DNA of 64,000 nt from Lycocorax pyrrhopterus obiensis (GCA_014706295.1 JACSVZ010000038.1:2604001-2668000); one strand, 5' to 3'. Positions 22,493 through 35,280 are shown, counted from the first letter of the stretch. The notes: generated by a model not told the origin, from the sequence alone. Translations and numbers: made by a program.

Positions 22493-23037
22493 ATGGAAGA
22501 GCCTTGCCGTGGCCAGCTCCAGCTTGCAAAGCCATGAGGTCTCAAGTACAGTCCCTGCACCCCCTGCTCTCCACAGCTCTGGAGCCTCTCCACTGCTGCT
22601 GCTGGCAGAGCCCGCTCCAGGATGCAGGAGGATGCTCCAGGAGTGGCAGGGACACACCCATGGGCTGCAAAGCCTGGACACTCTCCGTGAGGTTCATCTC
22701 CTCCGTGCCAGTCGGGCTTTGTGCTTTGCTTCTGTCTTTGCCCTTGGGAAGCTCCTGTTCTCCTTCCCCTCCCCATCCTGCTCCCTGTTTTTCCCGTGGG
22801 CTGCATCCCATTTACCAGGACATGGAAAGCAGGGTCTGGAAGAAAAGGTTGGGAGGGGGCAGGAAGTGCAGGAAATAACATGTTTGGGGGAACAAATGGC
22901 AGGGGAAGGTCTTCACACCTGTGCCCCTTAATCCAGGGTCGCACCCCACCCCGATCCTCCTGTCCTGGGATGCACAGTCCTGCTCCAGGGCTTCCCCACC
23001 TGCACAGATGTTTCTCCTGTGCCTTTGCAGAGAGGTT

Positions 23038-23146
23038 GAAACAGAATCCCAGGATGGTTTGGGCCCATCCCACCCCTGCCATGGGCAGGGACACCTTCAA
23101 CTGTCCCAGGCTGCTCCAAGCCCTGTCCAACCTGGCCTTGAAATAT
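23038..23146 (-). mobile_element. CR1 LINE 3' end, type A, short copy with internal deletion
   Basis: Starts AGAATCCCAGGATGGTTTGG but jumps directly to CCATCCCACCCCTGCC, lacking the GGAAGGGACCTTAAAG segment. It ends near CCTGGCCTTG. Confidence 0.85.
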
Positions 23147-23898
23147 GAAGGGCTCTCTCTTCCTTGCAATTAATTTTTTCCCCTTGAAATGTATTTCAGT
23201 ACTGGGAGCGAGGGTGCCCTGTCCTGCCAGAGGCACAGCTGGTTTCTAATGGACACACGAGGAGCGAGCCTGGGAAGAGCAGGGACTTGGTGACAGTGCT
23301 GTGGGGATGCTCTGGCAGCAGCTCAGCGCTCCTCTGGCAGCTGGGGAGAGGCAAATGTAACCCAGTCCGTGTCTCAGTGTGTGTTTAACTTGGGGGGTGG
23401 AGGGTTCATGTTTGCAAGGGAAGGTTTTTGGGTGTTCTTTTGGGGTTTTTTTGTTCATTTCCCACCCCGGAGAAAAATCCTCCTGACTGGATTTGAGATT
23501 TTGAACTGGGAAGGAGAACAGAGAATGCTGGGGGTGCCAGAGCCAAAGCTGTACTGAGATAAGTGACAGCTTTTGTTTAGAAACTGCCAATTTGCCACAG
23601 ACCTTGTTTAAGCACAGTTTTAACTTTGCCAGAATTGCTGAAGCAGTGCAGGGCTCTCTTCCCAGCAGAGCTCTTTCCTTCCCTGGATGAGGCAATTCCG
23701 TACCAGGGAGGCTGTTCCTGCTCGAGGGGCTCTGATGGGATCTGTGGGTCTGATGGAAAAATCTGAGGGGCCGAGGGGAAGCTGGGCTTGGTGTGCACCT
23801 TCTGTGTCACAAGAACAGGGACAAGCTCCAGCACTGCCTTGTCTGTAAGAGAGAAGCTGGGGGGAGCAATTAGTAAGCAAAGAGAGTAAATTCAGCTT

Positions 23899-24119
23899 AG
23901 ATATTGGGAAGGAATTGTTCCCTGTGAGGGTGGGCAGGCCCTGGCACAGGGTGCCCAGAGCAGCTGTGGCTGCCCCTGGATCCCTGGCAGTGTCCAAGGC
24001 CAGGCTGGACGGGGCTTGGAGCAGCCTGGGACAGTGGAAGGTGTCCCTGCCATGGCAGGGGTGGCACTGGATGAGCTTTAAGGTTTTTTCTAATCCAAAC
24101 CATTCTGGGATTCTGTGAA
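23899..24119 (+). mobile_element. CR1 LINE 3' end, type A
   Basis: Begins at GATATTGGGAAGGAATTGTT and runs to CTAATCCAAACCATTCTGGG plus ATTCTGTGAA, so only the last 220 bases of the element are present. Confidence 0.92.
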
Positions 24120-24872
24120 TTCCCTCTGTCATTGCCCTGTTCTTCAGGGCTCTCATCTCCATTCCAAGCTCTTGGATGGTCTCTGTGAGGCAGGGCTCTG
24201 GGGTTTGGTGCTGGATGCAGCAGCCGTGCCTGAGTTCACCTCCAATCCTGCCCCAACCCAGGGCTGCCCGAGCAGCACATGTTGGCTCAGCCTCCCAGCT
24301 CGAGGCTCCACGCTTGTTGTGCCCTTTCCAAAGGGGAGAGATGGCTTTGGAAGGGGCCCAGCAGGTCTGGCAAGTGCTGCTGCTGGACCTCGCTGCTGCT
24401 AATTTGCAATTCCTCATGCCCTGTGGGGTGCCCTGCTCCAGCACGTGTCCCACGTGTGACCAGCACCAGGCCTGGTGCACCTCCATTGTTAATGGTTGTG
24501 TGCAGTGACACTCAGACTGCAGTTATCAGCAGGATTATTCTTAATTTGAGACAACAAATGGGTGTCTGAAGGGGGTGGATTTCATGCAAAGTGCTGTTTT
24601 GTTACTCTGGAGGGCCTCATGTCTCACCTGGCACTGCATTCCCCATGCCCCCCCAGCTGAAGGACACTGTAAATACCTGCCTGTTGTTTCTGATGTCCTG
24701 GTGAGGATCCTCTCCACCTCTGCCCGGCCTGTGCTCCCGGCTGCAGGGACAGGATGGAGGGATTCCCCCAGTGCTGTTTCCATCATGGGAAGGGACGGAG
24801 CCGAGGGGGAGCCGGTGGTGGATGCAGGGCCCATAGAGCTGTGTCAGAGATGTCAGAAGGTTTATCCACATC

Positions 24873-25323
24873 AGGAGCCAGTCCAGAGGAGGCCATGGAG
24901 CTGCTCCCAGGGCTGGAGCCCCTCTGCTCTGGAGCCAGGCTGGGAGAGCTGGGGGTGCTCACCTGGAGAGGAGAAGGCTCCAGGGAGAGCTCAGAGCCCC
25001 TTGCAGGGCCTAAAGGGGCTCCAGGAGAGCTGGAGAGGGACTGGGGACAAGGGCTGGAGGGACAGGACACAGGGAATGGCTTCCCACTGCCAGAGGGCAG
25101 GGCTGGATGGGATATTGGGAAGGAATTGTTCCCTGGGAGGGTGGGGAGGCCCTGGCACAGGGTGCCCAGAGCAGCTGTGGCTGCCCCTGGATCCCTGGCA
25201 GTGCCCAAGGCCAGGCTGGATGGGGCTTGGAGCAGCCTGGGACAGTGGAAGGTGTCCCTGCCCATGGCAGGGGGTGGGAATGAGCTTTAAGGTCCTTTCC
25301 AACTCTAATCCTTCCTTGGTTCT
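24873..25323 (+). mobile_element. CR1 LINE 3' end, type A
   Basis: Starts at AGGAGCCAGTCCAGAGGAGG (codons for EPVQRRP) and ends with CTTTCCAACTCTAATCCTTC. It is very close in sequence to the copy at 28254. Confidence 0.93.
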
Positions 25324-25582
25324 ATCTGCCTGTTGGATTCCCATCTGTGTGGGCTGGAATATCCTGCCCTCTTCCAGCCCCTCCAAACAGCTGGCAGCAG
25401 GGGCACTGAGTTGCTCACCAGTCCCTGTGTGGCTAGGACAAGGGACCTGGGCAGTGTCAGGACCAGATGCTGGGGCTTCCCTGGCACATCCCCAGGCCAC
25501 CAGCCCAGCTGGATACGTGCAGGGGCCTCAACCTGATCAGCTTGGGAAGCCAGGATGGGCAGTGATCCTCTCTCTTGGTGCC

Positions 25583-25905
25583 CCTTCTCCCGAGGGGAGG
25601 CGGAGGGGCAGGGGCTGAGCTCTGCTCTGGGCCAGGGACAGGAGCCCAGGGAACGGCTGGAGCTGTGTCAGGGCTTGGGATGGATCTCAGGGAAAGGTTC
25701 TTCCCCCCGAGGGTGCTGGGGCACTGCCCAGGCTCCCCAGGGAATGGTCCCAGTCCCAAGGCTGCCAGAGCTCCAGGAGCGTTTGGACAGCGCTCTCAGG
25801 GATGCCCAGGGTGGGATTGTTGGGGTGTCTGTGCAGGGCCAGGGATGGGACTGATGGTCCCTGAGGGTCCCTTCCAGCTCAGGATATTCCAGGATTCTGT
25901 GATTT
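25583..25905 (+). mobile_element. CR1 LINE 3' end, type B
   Basis: Starts CTCCCGAGGGGAGGCGGAGG and ends CAGCTCAGGATATTCCAGG plus ATTCTGTGAT. It has one extra G in GGTGCTGGGGCACTGCCC, shared with the copies at 56430 and 58842 (reverse). Confidence 0.92.
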
Positions 25906-26099
25906 CCAGCTAGTGGGCAGCTCCCAGACCCACACAGCCCTGAGATGATGTGTTGGTGCTGATGGAGGAGGGATTGCATTTTAGGAAATCAGAGCTTTTT
26001 CAGAGGCTGCCCTGTGCTGGGACAGTCGGGGCCTGGTCCCCTCCAAGCAGAGCCCACCCCGTGCACACCTCAGAGCCCCCTCTGCCAGGAGGTCCCCAA

Positions 26100-26275
26100 A
26101 TACTTGGCAAGCCTTGATTAGCACATTAGCTTAAACAAATTGAGTTATACGCCCACGGAGGGAAGAGGTGCTGCACTCCTTCACTGGTGACTTAGAGTTT
26201 AATTAATTTTGTTGCCAAATGAGGCATGAAATACGGTCTGAAATACATTGTGGTGCTGAATGTGTAATTGTGCAG
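26100..26275. promoter_or_regulatory. AT-rich island in intron 3, candidate regulatory element
   Basis: Contains CTTGATTAGCACATTAGC, TTTAATTAATTTTG and GTGTAATTG, that is, several TAAT homeodomain cores in unique sequence between two CR1-rich zones. No coding potential. Confidence 0.25.
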
Positions 26276-27514
26276 GGGCCTGGGAGCACGGCTGAGGATC
26301 ACCTGAGGCAAGCCAGGCACAGAGCTCTCGTGGCCCCCGAACGGGGCTGTGTGACAGCAGAGAGCCCATTTGGGGGGACAGACAGGGGACAGAACCCCCC
26401 CAGCACAGCAAAGCAGTGCCCAGAGATGTCACTGTGCCCACAGGTTTGGGTTTTTCTGCCGGAGGATCCAACTCCTGGGCAAGACCCAGACTGGTGGCAG
26501 GGTCCCCAGGTGCCCCTCACTGGGGCTGTTCTGTCTCTGCCATCCAAACAGGGATTTGTCTCGGCTTTGGGGAGGGATGGGAGCTTTGCCAGTTGGTTGC
26601 AGAGATCCTGGGCTGTCTGTGCCTGTCTTGCAGGGTGCAAGTGCATCTGAACGAACATCAGAGAGGGAAAATCTGATCTGTGAGGGGAGATTTCCTTGGT
26701 TTAGCTTTTGGGAGTTTCTGCAGTGGCTGTTTGGATGCTCTTCTCCCTGCCCTGATTAATGTTTCTGGAGGGAAGTTGCCTCCAGTGCCTCACTCCCTCA
26801 GTAAAGAAGGGAAAGAGGCAGTCCAGGACATCTGCCCTCATTTTTTAATCCTGAATTTTTCAATTAACTCGCCAGGTAGCCCAGCTCCAAAGCCAGCAGG
26901 GAGAAAAATCTAAAAAACACTGTCCATCTGCCTGTGAACCCTGGGAAGCACATCCCCACCTCCAAAGTGACCTCAGGCAACGTCTTCCTCTAAATTTAGC
27001 TGGGGATTGCGTCAGGAGTAAGAAGGAGGTGAAGTTAATGTGGCATAAGCTTTTTCTAGCAGGGGAGTTTGCCTGGTTAGACAGGGACTGAAAATAAATA
27101 AATGAGCTTCTTATCAGAGCCTCTGGGGCCAGGGCTGGGAGGGAGGGCAGCCTCCAGCACAAAGGGACGTGGGCAGGTGGCTTTTTTCGGAGCAAGCAGG
27201 GCAAGGCAGAGTCATCTATAAACCTTGGCTTGTCCTGGCTGGGAATAACCTGCCAGGAAAGTGGGTGATGCTCCCTGTGTCCTGTCTGAGGGCACTGGAT
27301 GTGGGCAGCAAGCTCTGGGGTCACCTCTGGCTGTGGCACGTGCCTCTGCTGGGGACTGGTGGCAGCAGGTTTGGTGGTGGCTGCTGGGCACTGCTTGAAG
27401 CAGAGCTGTTCCTCCCCTTCTCAGGGAGTTCTGAAGCATCTTCTGCCCATCCTTCCTCATCCCTGGCCCCTGGGGTGAGGAATCAGTAAGGTTTTCCCCC
27501 TCCAAAAGCCCTCC

Positions 27515-27517
<3 letters not shown>

Positions 27518-27546
<29 letters not shown>
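27518..27546. repeat. (GT)n microsatellite
   Basis: About 14 uninterrupted GT units. Confidence 0.95.
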
Positions 27547-27834
27547 GCATCCAGGGGTGCCCCAGGGGACAACCTGACCTGGAAGATGCCAAAGTCCTTC
27601 AGGACAAGCCTTGGGGTCACTGGTGTTGCCAATCTCCTCTCTTACCTTTCTGCCTCGTCCTGCCCAAGCTGGGGGGACAAATCTCACTTCTGACAAGTGA
27701 CAAACCCATCCTGGTGGCGGTGAGTGCGTGACCTTTCCTGAGAGAGCGGGGCTGGCCTGGGCCCCTGCTGCTTTCTGGGACATTTTATTCTGAAGCGATG
27801 TGCTCTCCCTTGCAAAGGCTCCTCCTGCCCCGCT

Positions 27835-27990
27835 AACATTGTTATACAAAGCAGCAGTTTGCCATCTAATTAGGAAAAATACGCACTAACCTCTACCATA
27901 TGTTGCTCTTCTCCTCGGATTTGCATTTGAAAGTCCAGCTGAATTTCAATGTGAAACTGGATTTTATCCAAATGATGAATGGCCCGAGAA
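27835..27990. promoter_or_regulatory. Intron 3 island with octamer and E-box, candidate enhancer
   Basis: Unique AT-rich sequence with CATCTAATTAGG, an E-box CATATG near 27897, the octamer ATTTGCAT at 27919-27926 and ATCCAAATGATGAATGG. POU factors bind the octamer and E proteins the E-box, so a lymphoid or neural enhancer is conceivable. This is inference. Confidence 0.3.
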
Positions 27991-28253
27991 GCTGTGGGAA
28001 GGTGGATGTGCCTCCCCATCACATATGGTTGGTTGGTTGGGTTTTTTTTCCTTTTTGAAGAAAAAATTTTAAAGCAGGGTTCCTTCATTTCTTGTCCCGT
28101 GGTTCAAAGTGTTCACACCTTTCTTCCCAAACTGGGTTTGTCTGGCTGTGTGGTCATTCCAAGGCCTGTGAGGTGCAGGAGCTCCAGCTCCATGAGGAAG
28201 AGGGATTAGATTTACTCCTAACAACTCATTTTTGGTGGCAGCTCCACTCCTGG

Positions 28254-28841
28254 CTGTGCTGGGCTGAGCCCCCAGCGTGGGCAGCAGGGGAGGGGGGGAT
28301 TCTGCCCCTCTGCCCCGCTCAGCTCAGACCCCACCTGCAGAGCTGCCCCAGCCCTGGGCAACAACAGCAGGAGGACGTGGAGCTGCTGGAGCCAGTCCAG
28401 AGGAGGCCCCGGAGCTGCTCCCAGGGCTGGAGCCCCTCTGCTCTGGAGCCAGGCTGGGAGAGCTGGGGGTGCTCACCTGGAGAGGAGAAGGCTCCAGGGA
28501 GAGCTCAGAGCCCCTTGCAGGGCCTAAAGGGGCTCCAGGAGAGCTGGAGAGGGACTGGGGACAAGGGCTGGAGGGACAGGACACAGGGAATGGCTTCCCA
28601 CTGCCAGAGGGCAGGGCTGGATGGGATATTGGGAAGGAATTGTTCCCTGGGAGGGTGGGGAGGCCCTGGCACAGGGTGCCCAGAGCAGCTGTGGCTGCCC
28701 CTGGATCCCTGGCAGTGCCCAAGGCCAGGCTGGACAGGGCTTGGAGCAGCCTGGGACAGTGGAAGGTGTCCCTGCCCATGGCAGGGGGAGGAACAGGATG
28801 AGCTTTGAGGTCCCTTTCAGCCCACACCACTCTGGGATTCA
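28254..28841 (+). mobile_element. CR1 LINE, type A, about 590 bases
   Basis: Starts GTGCTGGGCTGAGCCCCCAG, includes the codons for ILPLCPAQLRPHLQSC, the EPVQRRPRSC block and [19 protein letters not shown], and ends at ACACCACTCTGGGATTC. It is broken by frameshifts within the G-rich run near 28290. Confidence 0.93.
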
Positions 28842-29550
28842 CTACATTTCCCAGCCTGTCGGGTGGGTTTGTGCAGGAGCCCCTCACGTTGCTCCCAGCG
28901 CTCTCTGGAAGGGCCCCGGCTGCAGCTCCTGGGCTGGGGGTTGAGGCTTTTTGGTTTTTCACTTGAGTTGGAGCAGTGGCTGCTCCAGGCCCCTTCCCAC
29001 ACAGGGCCGTGCTTTGGGCAGTGCTCCCCAGGGAACAGGAGCAGAGGCTTTGCTGCTGCCTGAAGGTTTTGGGAGCCCTCGGATTGCTGAGCCCACACTG
29101 CACATCCCCACAGTCCCTTAGAGCTGCCTGGACTTCCCACTTGGCTCAAGGCTGGGTTTTCCCCTTGTCTGAGGTCTGTTTAAGCTGAGTTAAGCTCTGT
29201 GACAAACTCGGCGTTACGTCGCTGAGCTGTGTGAGCTCACGTGGCTCTTAGTGACCTTTTACCTCACCTACCTGGCAGAAAAAACTCTTAAAAATCACTT
29301 CACATCCTGATTATTTCACATCCTCTGTGAATCTGTCATTGGAGAGTGGCTTGGGTGCCGGGCTGGCCGTGCTGCTCACAGGGGGAGCTGCTTGCTCCGG
29401 GTTTCTGACTTTTGTTCTCATTTCTCTTCACTCCTTGGAGATCAATTCAATCTTTAAGACAGTTTTTGTTGGGGTTTTTTGTTGTGTTAATGCAGCTGAA
29501 CTAATATGATTACATTTCCAGATTTGGGTAATGGAATAACAAGTCAGGAA

Positions 29551-29578
29551 GCTTTTTTTTTTTTTTAAAAAAAAAAAG
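29551..29578. repeat. Poly-T/poly-A palindromic tract
   Basis: About 16 T followed directly by about 11 A, a self-complementary homopolymer junction in intron 3. Confidence 0.85.
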
Positions 29579-29653
29579 GAGAATTTATGTCACTTCCAAG
29601 TCTCCAGTTGGGAAGCTCTTTCCCTTTATCAGCTACTCAGACAGGCTGGGGAC

Positions 29654-29800
29654 TCTCCATCCCTGGAAGTGTCCAAGGCCAGGTTGGACAGGGCTTAGAA
29701 CAGTCTGGAGTAGTGGAAGGTGTCCCTGCCCATGGCAGGGGCTGGAATGAGGTGGGCTTTGAGGTCCCTTCCCACCCAAACCATTCCATGATTCCATGTT
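29654..29800 (+). mobile_element. CR1 LINE 3' end, type A, last 145 bases
   Basis: Starts CATCCCTGGAAGTGTCCAAG and ends CCAAACCATTCCATGATTCC. More diverged in the middle (CTTAGAACAGTCTGGAGTAG) than other type A copies. Confidence 0.9.
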
Positions 29801-30224
29801 CTGACCTTTTGGGGCTGTGGCCGTGCAGGGACACCCTGGCCCTGGGCACTGCACTTTGTGCTCCGTGTCCTGGTCAGCCACAAACACAGAGAAGCCACAA
29901 AGATGTTCTGGGTGCCCAAGAGGATGCATCTTCCCTTTGCCCTGCGAGCTGCCAGGCCAGAGGGGCAGTGTTTGGGGCAGAGGCCCTGGCACACCCACCC
30001 TGCCTGGGGCAGTCTCACCAGCACCTTGAGGCGTGTTGGCTTTGCTCATCTCATCTCTGTGCTTGCTCTCAGGTTCAGAGGAGGGATCTGGAAAACAGCT
30101 CAGCCAAAGCATCTCACAATGGCAACTTCCTCTCTAAAAAGAGAAGGATGTTGTGGAGTTGGTGGCTTCCCATTATTTTCCCCAATTTGAGCTTTCTTGC
30201 CACTGGTCCCGCAGTGTCTGCAGT

Positions 30225-30688
30225 ATCAGAGGGATCCAAAGCTGTTGGGGAGTGTCCAAAGGAGGGACACGGAGCTGGGGAAGGGTCTGAGGAGCGGCTG
30301 AGGGCACTTGGCTCGTTCAGCTGGAGCAGAGGAGGCTGAGGGGAGGCTCCTCGGGGGCTGCAGCTCCTCCCGAGGGGAGGCGGAGGGGCAGGGGCTGAGC
30401 TCTGCTCTGGGCCAGGGACAGGAGCCCAGGGAACGGCTGGAGCTGTGTCAGGCCTTGGGATGGATCTCAGGGAAAGGTTCTTCCCCTCGAGGGTGCTGGG
30501 CACTGCCCAGGCTCCCCAGGGAATGGTCCCGGCCCCAAGGCTGCCAGAGCTCCAGGAGCGTTTGGACAGCGCTCTCAGGGATGCCCAGGGTGGGATTGTT
30601 GGGGTGTCTGTGCAGGGCCAGGGGCTGGACTGATGGTCCCTGAGGGTCCCTCCCAGCTCAGGATATTCCAGGACTCTGTGATTCTGTA
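30225..30688 (+). mobile_element. CR1 LINE, type B, about 460 bases
   Basis: Begins AGAGGGATCCAAAGCTGTTG, continues GGCTCGTTCAGCTGGAGCAG and the type B core, and ends GGATATTCCAGGACTCTGTG plus ATTCTGTA. Confidence 0.93.
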
Positions 30689-32561
30689 TCAGGCTGTGTG
30701 TCCTGCTTTGCTCTGGGATCAGCCTCGCCGCTGCTGGAGCTCGCTGTGGCTCGGGGTGTCTGTGACTCCGCTGTGTCACCGAGCTGCTCCTGCCCCCCCA
30801 GGATGGGGTCCTGGCCCGTGGAGCAGAGCGGGAGTGGGGCTGTGGTGTTTTCCCTTTTTGGGAATGCTGTAAGAAGGTAGTGACTCACTTTCCATGGAGC
30901 TGATAGTTACCCTGCTCCTGTCTTGGATTTGTGTTGTGTAGCCAGCGGGATTATTTATAACTTAGCCAGCATCCCGAGTCTATTGTTTCTGCAAAGAGCA
31001 GGAATGACTAGATGACTTCCTGAGATTTTTTTTTTTTGCCACCCCCTCATTTTTTATTTTTTTAAAAATCTGCTTTTCCTTCCAAGTATTATATTCGCCA
31101 GTTGGATGCTTTCCCCCCACATCTTCCCCTCCTGATTGTGCATTTGTGCTGCTGACAATCCCACTACCGGTGTTGCTTTAACTCTAAAATCTCTCCCAGG
31201 AAAGGCCGGGGGCTGTGCCCCGGGAGGGCTGGGGCACCTTCCCGTGGCACGAGGGGCTCTCTGGCCTGGCAGGTGCTGGGGACTGAGGCAGGAGGCTCTG
31301 GCAGTGCCATTCATGGGAGGACTCTCACCTCTGCACCCTGTGGATGCTTTGGGATGGGAGGTGCATCCCAGGAGCAGGGTTGGTCTGGTCTGGGATTGTA
31401 CCGTCGAGCTCTGGGTCAGCCTTGTTGTCTCTGCCTATCTGAAGGGTCACTTGGGACAATCCAAAGGTATCCCTGAGCCCAGGGATGCACGGAGCAAAAG
31501 CCATTTCCATCCTGGCACAGCCAGCCCTGGGGCTGTGGCACTGGTGGGCATGGAAGGAGCGGGTCCTGAGCTCCTGTCCTGGGTGTGTGGCTGCTCTCCC
31601 GATGCAGTGCTCCCATCAGGGCAGTGTTGGCCCCAAACCCTGGAGCTCTCCTGGTTCTTGCCCCCTTCTCTTTGCCCACCCACCTGCTGTTGATTCACTG
31701 TTGGTATCATGAAGCCCAGCAGCTGTCACCACTTTAATTAATTAACTTAGAAATCAGTGGGGAGTGAAGGTGCAGGATGGAGAGAAGGGGCAGGGTGGGT
31801 TTGGCCAACTGAGCCGATCTGAACCCCTGGGGGGGACCTGCAGGTTGAGCTTCCTTGGGGAGCATCCCCCAGCGCCCCGAGGCTGCTGTCCTCAGCTTCT
31901 CCTCACCCAAACAGCTCCACTTTGCACCTTCTTGCTTGACCTTCATGCCTGAGACTCCTGATTTGGGTTTGGCTGAGTCCAATTCCCTTTTAGCCGAGTG
32001 TGGAGCCTCAGGAGTGCCCGTCCCAGCTGTGTTTCCTTCATGATCTGCTGCCTGGCCCTGATGTAACGAGCAGCCTGAGGTTGGGGCGGCTGCAGAGGCG
32101 ACCGGGGGCGAAACAGCTGAAGGGGAAGGAGCCTGGGCTGCCTTGCGGGCAGCAGAGACCCTGCTCAGGTGCTCTCAGTTTCCATTTGTTCAGAACTCAA
32201 AACCTGGGGCTTGTTGAATTTTAGGCTGCTGTTTCTGGCCGAGGTGCCTGGAAGCCTCTGCCCGGCCTCTCCCCATCGGTCATCAAGAGCTGCCCCGTGT
32301 CCCCTCCGGCTCTGGCTCCTTCCCGAGCTCCAGGGGAGCCATGGAAGGAGCTGGAGTTGTGGTGCTCCCCCTTTCCAGGACTCGTGGCACTGAGGTGCTG
32401 CTGTCCCTGCGCTGACTTTCCAGGAACTGCCTGGCTCCACAGGGAAGCGTGAGGTTGGTCCAAGTGGAGTTCTGTCATGCTGGAAACACCACTTGGATGT
32501 GAGCGGCTTGGAGTGGAAAATGAGTCCTGAGTTCTGTCCTGTGGGGGTTTTACGTGCTCTT

Positions 32562-32840
32562 CACAGAATCCCAGACTGGTTTGGCCTGAAAGGGACCTCA
32601 AAGCTCATCCAGTCCCACCCCCTGCCATGGGCAGGGACACCTTCCACTGTCCCAGGCTGCTCCAAGCCCCGTCCAGCCTGGCCTTGGGCACTGCCAGGGA
32701 TCCAGGGGCAGCCACAGCTGCTCTGGGCACCCTGTGCCAGGGCCTCCCCACTCTCACAGGGAACAATTCCTTCCCAATATCCCATCCAGCCCTGCCCTCT
32801 GGCACTGGGAAGCCATTCCCTGTCTCCTGCCCCTCCATGC
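32562..32840 (-). mobile_element. CR1 LINE 3' end, type A
   Basis: On the + strand runs from CACAGAATCCCAGACTGGTT to CCTGCCCCTCCATGCC. The opposite strand encodes the CR1 C-terminal [19 protein letters not shown] block. Confidence 0.93.
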
Positions 32841-34218
32841 CTTCTTCATAGCCAGTTTTGCTCTTCCAGGTTTCCTGTGGTGCAGAGCACCAGGCGTGGG
32901 TCAGAACCTGGAGGAGTGTCTGTCACTTGGGGGAGAGGTGATGCTCTGAGCAGGGTCTGGGAATTGAGGCATCTCAGGGAAGTGATGTCTGGAGTCATGA
33001 GCTCACAGCAGCTTCTGGGAGTCTCTTTTGTTGCTTGTTTTAGTCAAAACTGGAGGTTCCTTAGGCCTGGCACTTCACTTGCTTCCTGTGAGAGCTGCTC
33101 CCAACACCTCCACAGCCCGAGTGGAGCAGGTTTGTGCATCCCAGGGGATGCCTGTGCTGGGCTGCTCCTGCTGCTGCTTGTCCTCATTCCTGTGAGGTTT
33201 TCCAGCTGCCAGGGCACCCTTGTGCTGGCTCCTTCCCATCCCAGACACTCAGTTATTTGGGGTTTCTCCCTTAGCTGGAGCCTGCAGGCACTGAGTGATG
33301 TCCTGAGTGAAGTGCTGGTGCAATTCCATCCCGTCTGGCTCACTGCAGCACTTCCCTGGAGCACTGGGCAAAGCCATGCTGGGTGGCTCTGAATTCCCAA
33401 TTCCTGCTGGCCCTCAGGTTCCTTTAAATTGAAGTGCATGGGAAATAAAGCTGAGTGAAAAGATGGGGAGCTCCCCACGGTGCCCATGGCCAGCAGGAGC
33501 CGAGAGCCAGGCAGGAGCATCTCCCCCAGCTCCCTGCCCTGCCCAGCCCTCCTGGGTCAGCTCAGAAATAGAGAAGAGCCCTTCTCCCCCAGCTTGCTTT
33601 GTATTTTTAAAATCATTGTGGTTTTTTGTTCTGTTTTCTTTAAATAATTTTCTAAAAAGTTGAAACTGTAGAACTGGATGGGGTTTTTTTTACCCAAAGA
33701 AGAAAACTGAAAGATGGGTGAGACGTTGTGGTTTGGAGCACCAGTTGTAAATAAATTTTTGGGTGCTCCAGCATGCCAGGCTTTCCCACCTGGAGAGTGA
33801 GTGCTTCTCCCAGGAGCTGTGTTTGTCCACGCAGCTCTTCAGGGATAATCTGTGTCACTGCACTTTGTGCCGATAGAAAGCTGAGCTGGCTCAGCTCTGG
33901 GCCCTGCTGTCTCCCTAGATCTGCCCTCATTTTTGGGCAAGTCTCTCCCTCTGTACAATAGCAGAAAGAGTTTTGTTCCCTGGAGAGGCTTCGAGGTTTA
34001 ACATTTACAAAATGCTTTGAGATCTGCAGATAAAGGGAAGCCAAACAATAACCAGTGCCCAGGGCTGTGCCAAAGGAGTCCCCTGGATCGCCACGCAGAG
34101 CTGGGCAGGGTTGGGTGGAGGTGGCTTTTGTAAGAGGGCAGAAACTGCTCCAGCTGCAGCCCTGGTGCTGACCTGGCCTTTAAAGGGCTCCCAGCAAGGA
34201 GATAACAAGAAGATAACA

Positions 34219-34416
34219 TCATGGAATCACAGAGTGCTTTGGGCTGGAAGAGACTTTAGGGATCATGCAGTGCCACTCCTGCCATGGGCAGGGACACCTT
34301 CCACTGTCCCAGGCTGCTCCAAGCCCCGTCCAACCTGGCCTTGGGCACTTCCAGGGATCCAGGGGCAGCCACAGCTGCTCTGGGCACCCTGTGCCAGGGC
34401 CTCCCCACCCTCATCT
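34219..34416 (-). mobile_element. CR1 LINE 3' end, type A
   Basis: Starts CATGGAATCACAGAGTGCTT on the + strand and ends at CTCCCCACCCTCAT. The tail section (GAGACTTTAGGGATCATGCA) is drifted. Confidence 0.92.
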
Positions 34417-35220
34417 GTAGATCAGAGCATGACTGAGGCACTTGGGTGATTTTTTCCAGGGCTCTCTGGGAGCAATCCTGACCTGGAGGAGACGCTGTCC
34501 ATTTGCTCTCCAGGCAGCGCTTCCCAAACTCCCTGGTAAACCTGATCCACCCCATAAACTTCATGGACTTTCCTTTCGCTGCCTCTGCCTGTCCCTGCAG
34601 CGAACTCTCTGCCGTCCCCAGACAAAGGCAGGCAGGGGTGGGCACGACAGGCCGGAGGCTCCGGGAGCTGCTCCTCCCTCCCCGGGGCCGGGCTGGAGCG
34701 CAGGGAGCTGGGCCGGGCCCGGGCTCGTCGCTGCCGGCAGCTCCGGGACATGGCAGCCCAGAACCAGCTGTCCAGGGGTACGTGCCCCTGCCGCACACCT
34801 GGCAGGGTTTCCTGGTAGAGGGTGGGAGGATGGAGTGTGAAGGGTTATCCGTAGTGGGTCGGTCGGGAGTTGCGCTCTCGGGGGATTGGGTGGGCTGGAG
34901 GGTCAGGCTGGAATTGTGCGGGGGTCTTCTTCCTCACGTTCCCAGTACTTTTCGGTGCTGTTGAGCAGGAACTGAGAACCTTAAAGCTGCTCGAGGACCC
35001 CCGACCCTGCCTCGGGAGCAGGAACAGCCCAGCTTTGTCTGCTGCCTCCCCACTGTGTGTGCCCAAGTCCCCATAACCTGTCACAGCTGTGACAAGGGCA
35101 GGGCTGAGGGGGAGAGGGGTCTGCGGGCTGGGGACACGGCACAAAGTTCAGGTGCCAGCTGAGGGTGTCCTGTGTAGGGTCACCCGTGGTCCCCACGCCG
35201 TGAGCCCGTCGCTGGCACAG

Positions 35221-35280
35221 TTAATTGCTGTATTGTTAATTGCTGTATTGTCAATTGCTGTATTGTTAATTGCTGTGGTG
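35221..35280. repeat. 15-bp tandem repeat, four copies
   Basis: Unit TTAATTGCTGTATTG repeated exactly four times in register (35221, 35236, 35251, 35266). Copy 3 differs at one base and copy 4 at two. It is AT-rich inside GC-rich sequence and contains no CpG. Confidence 0.97.
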
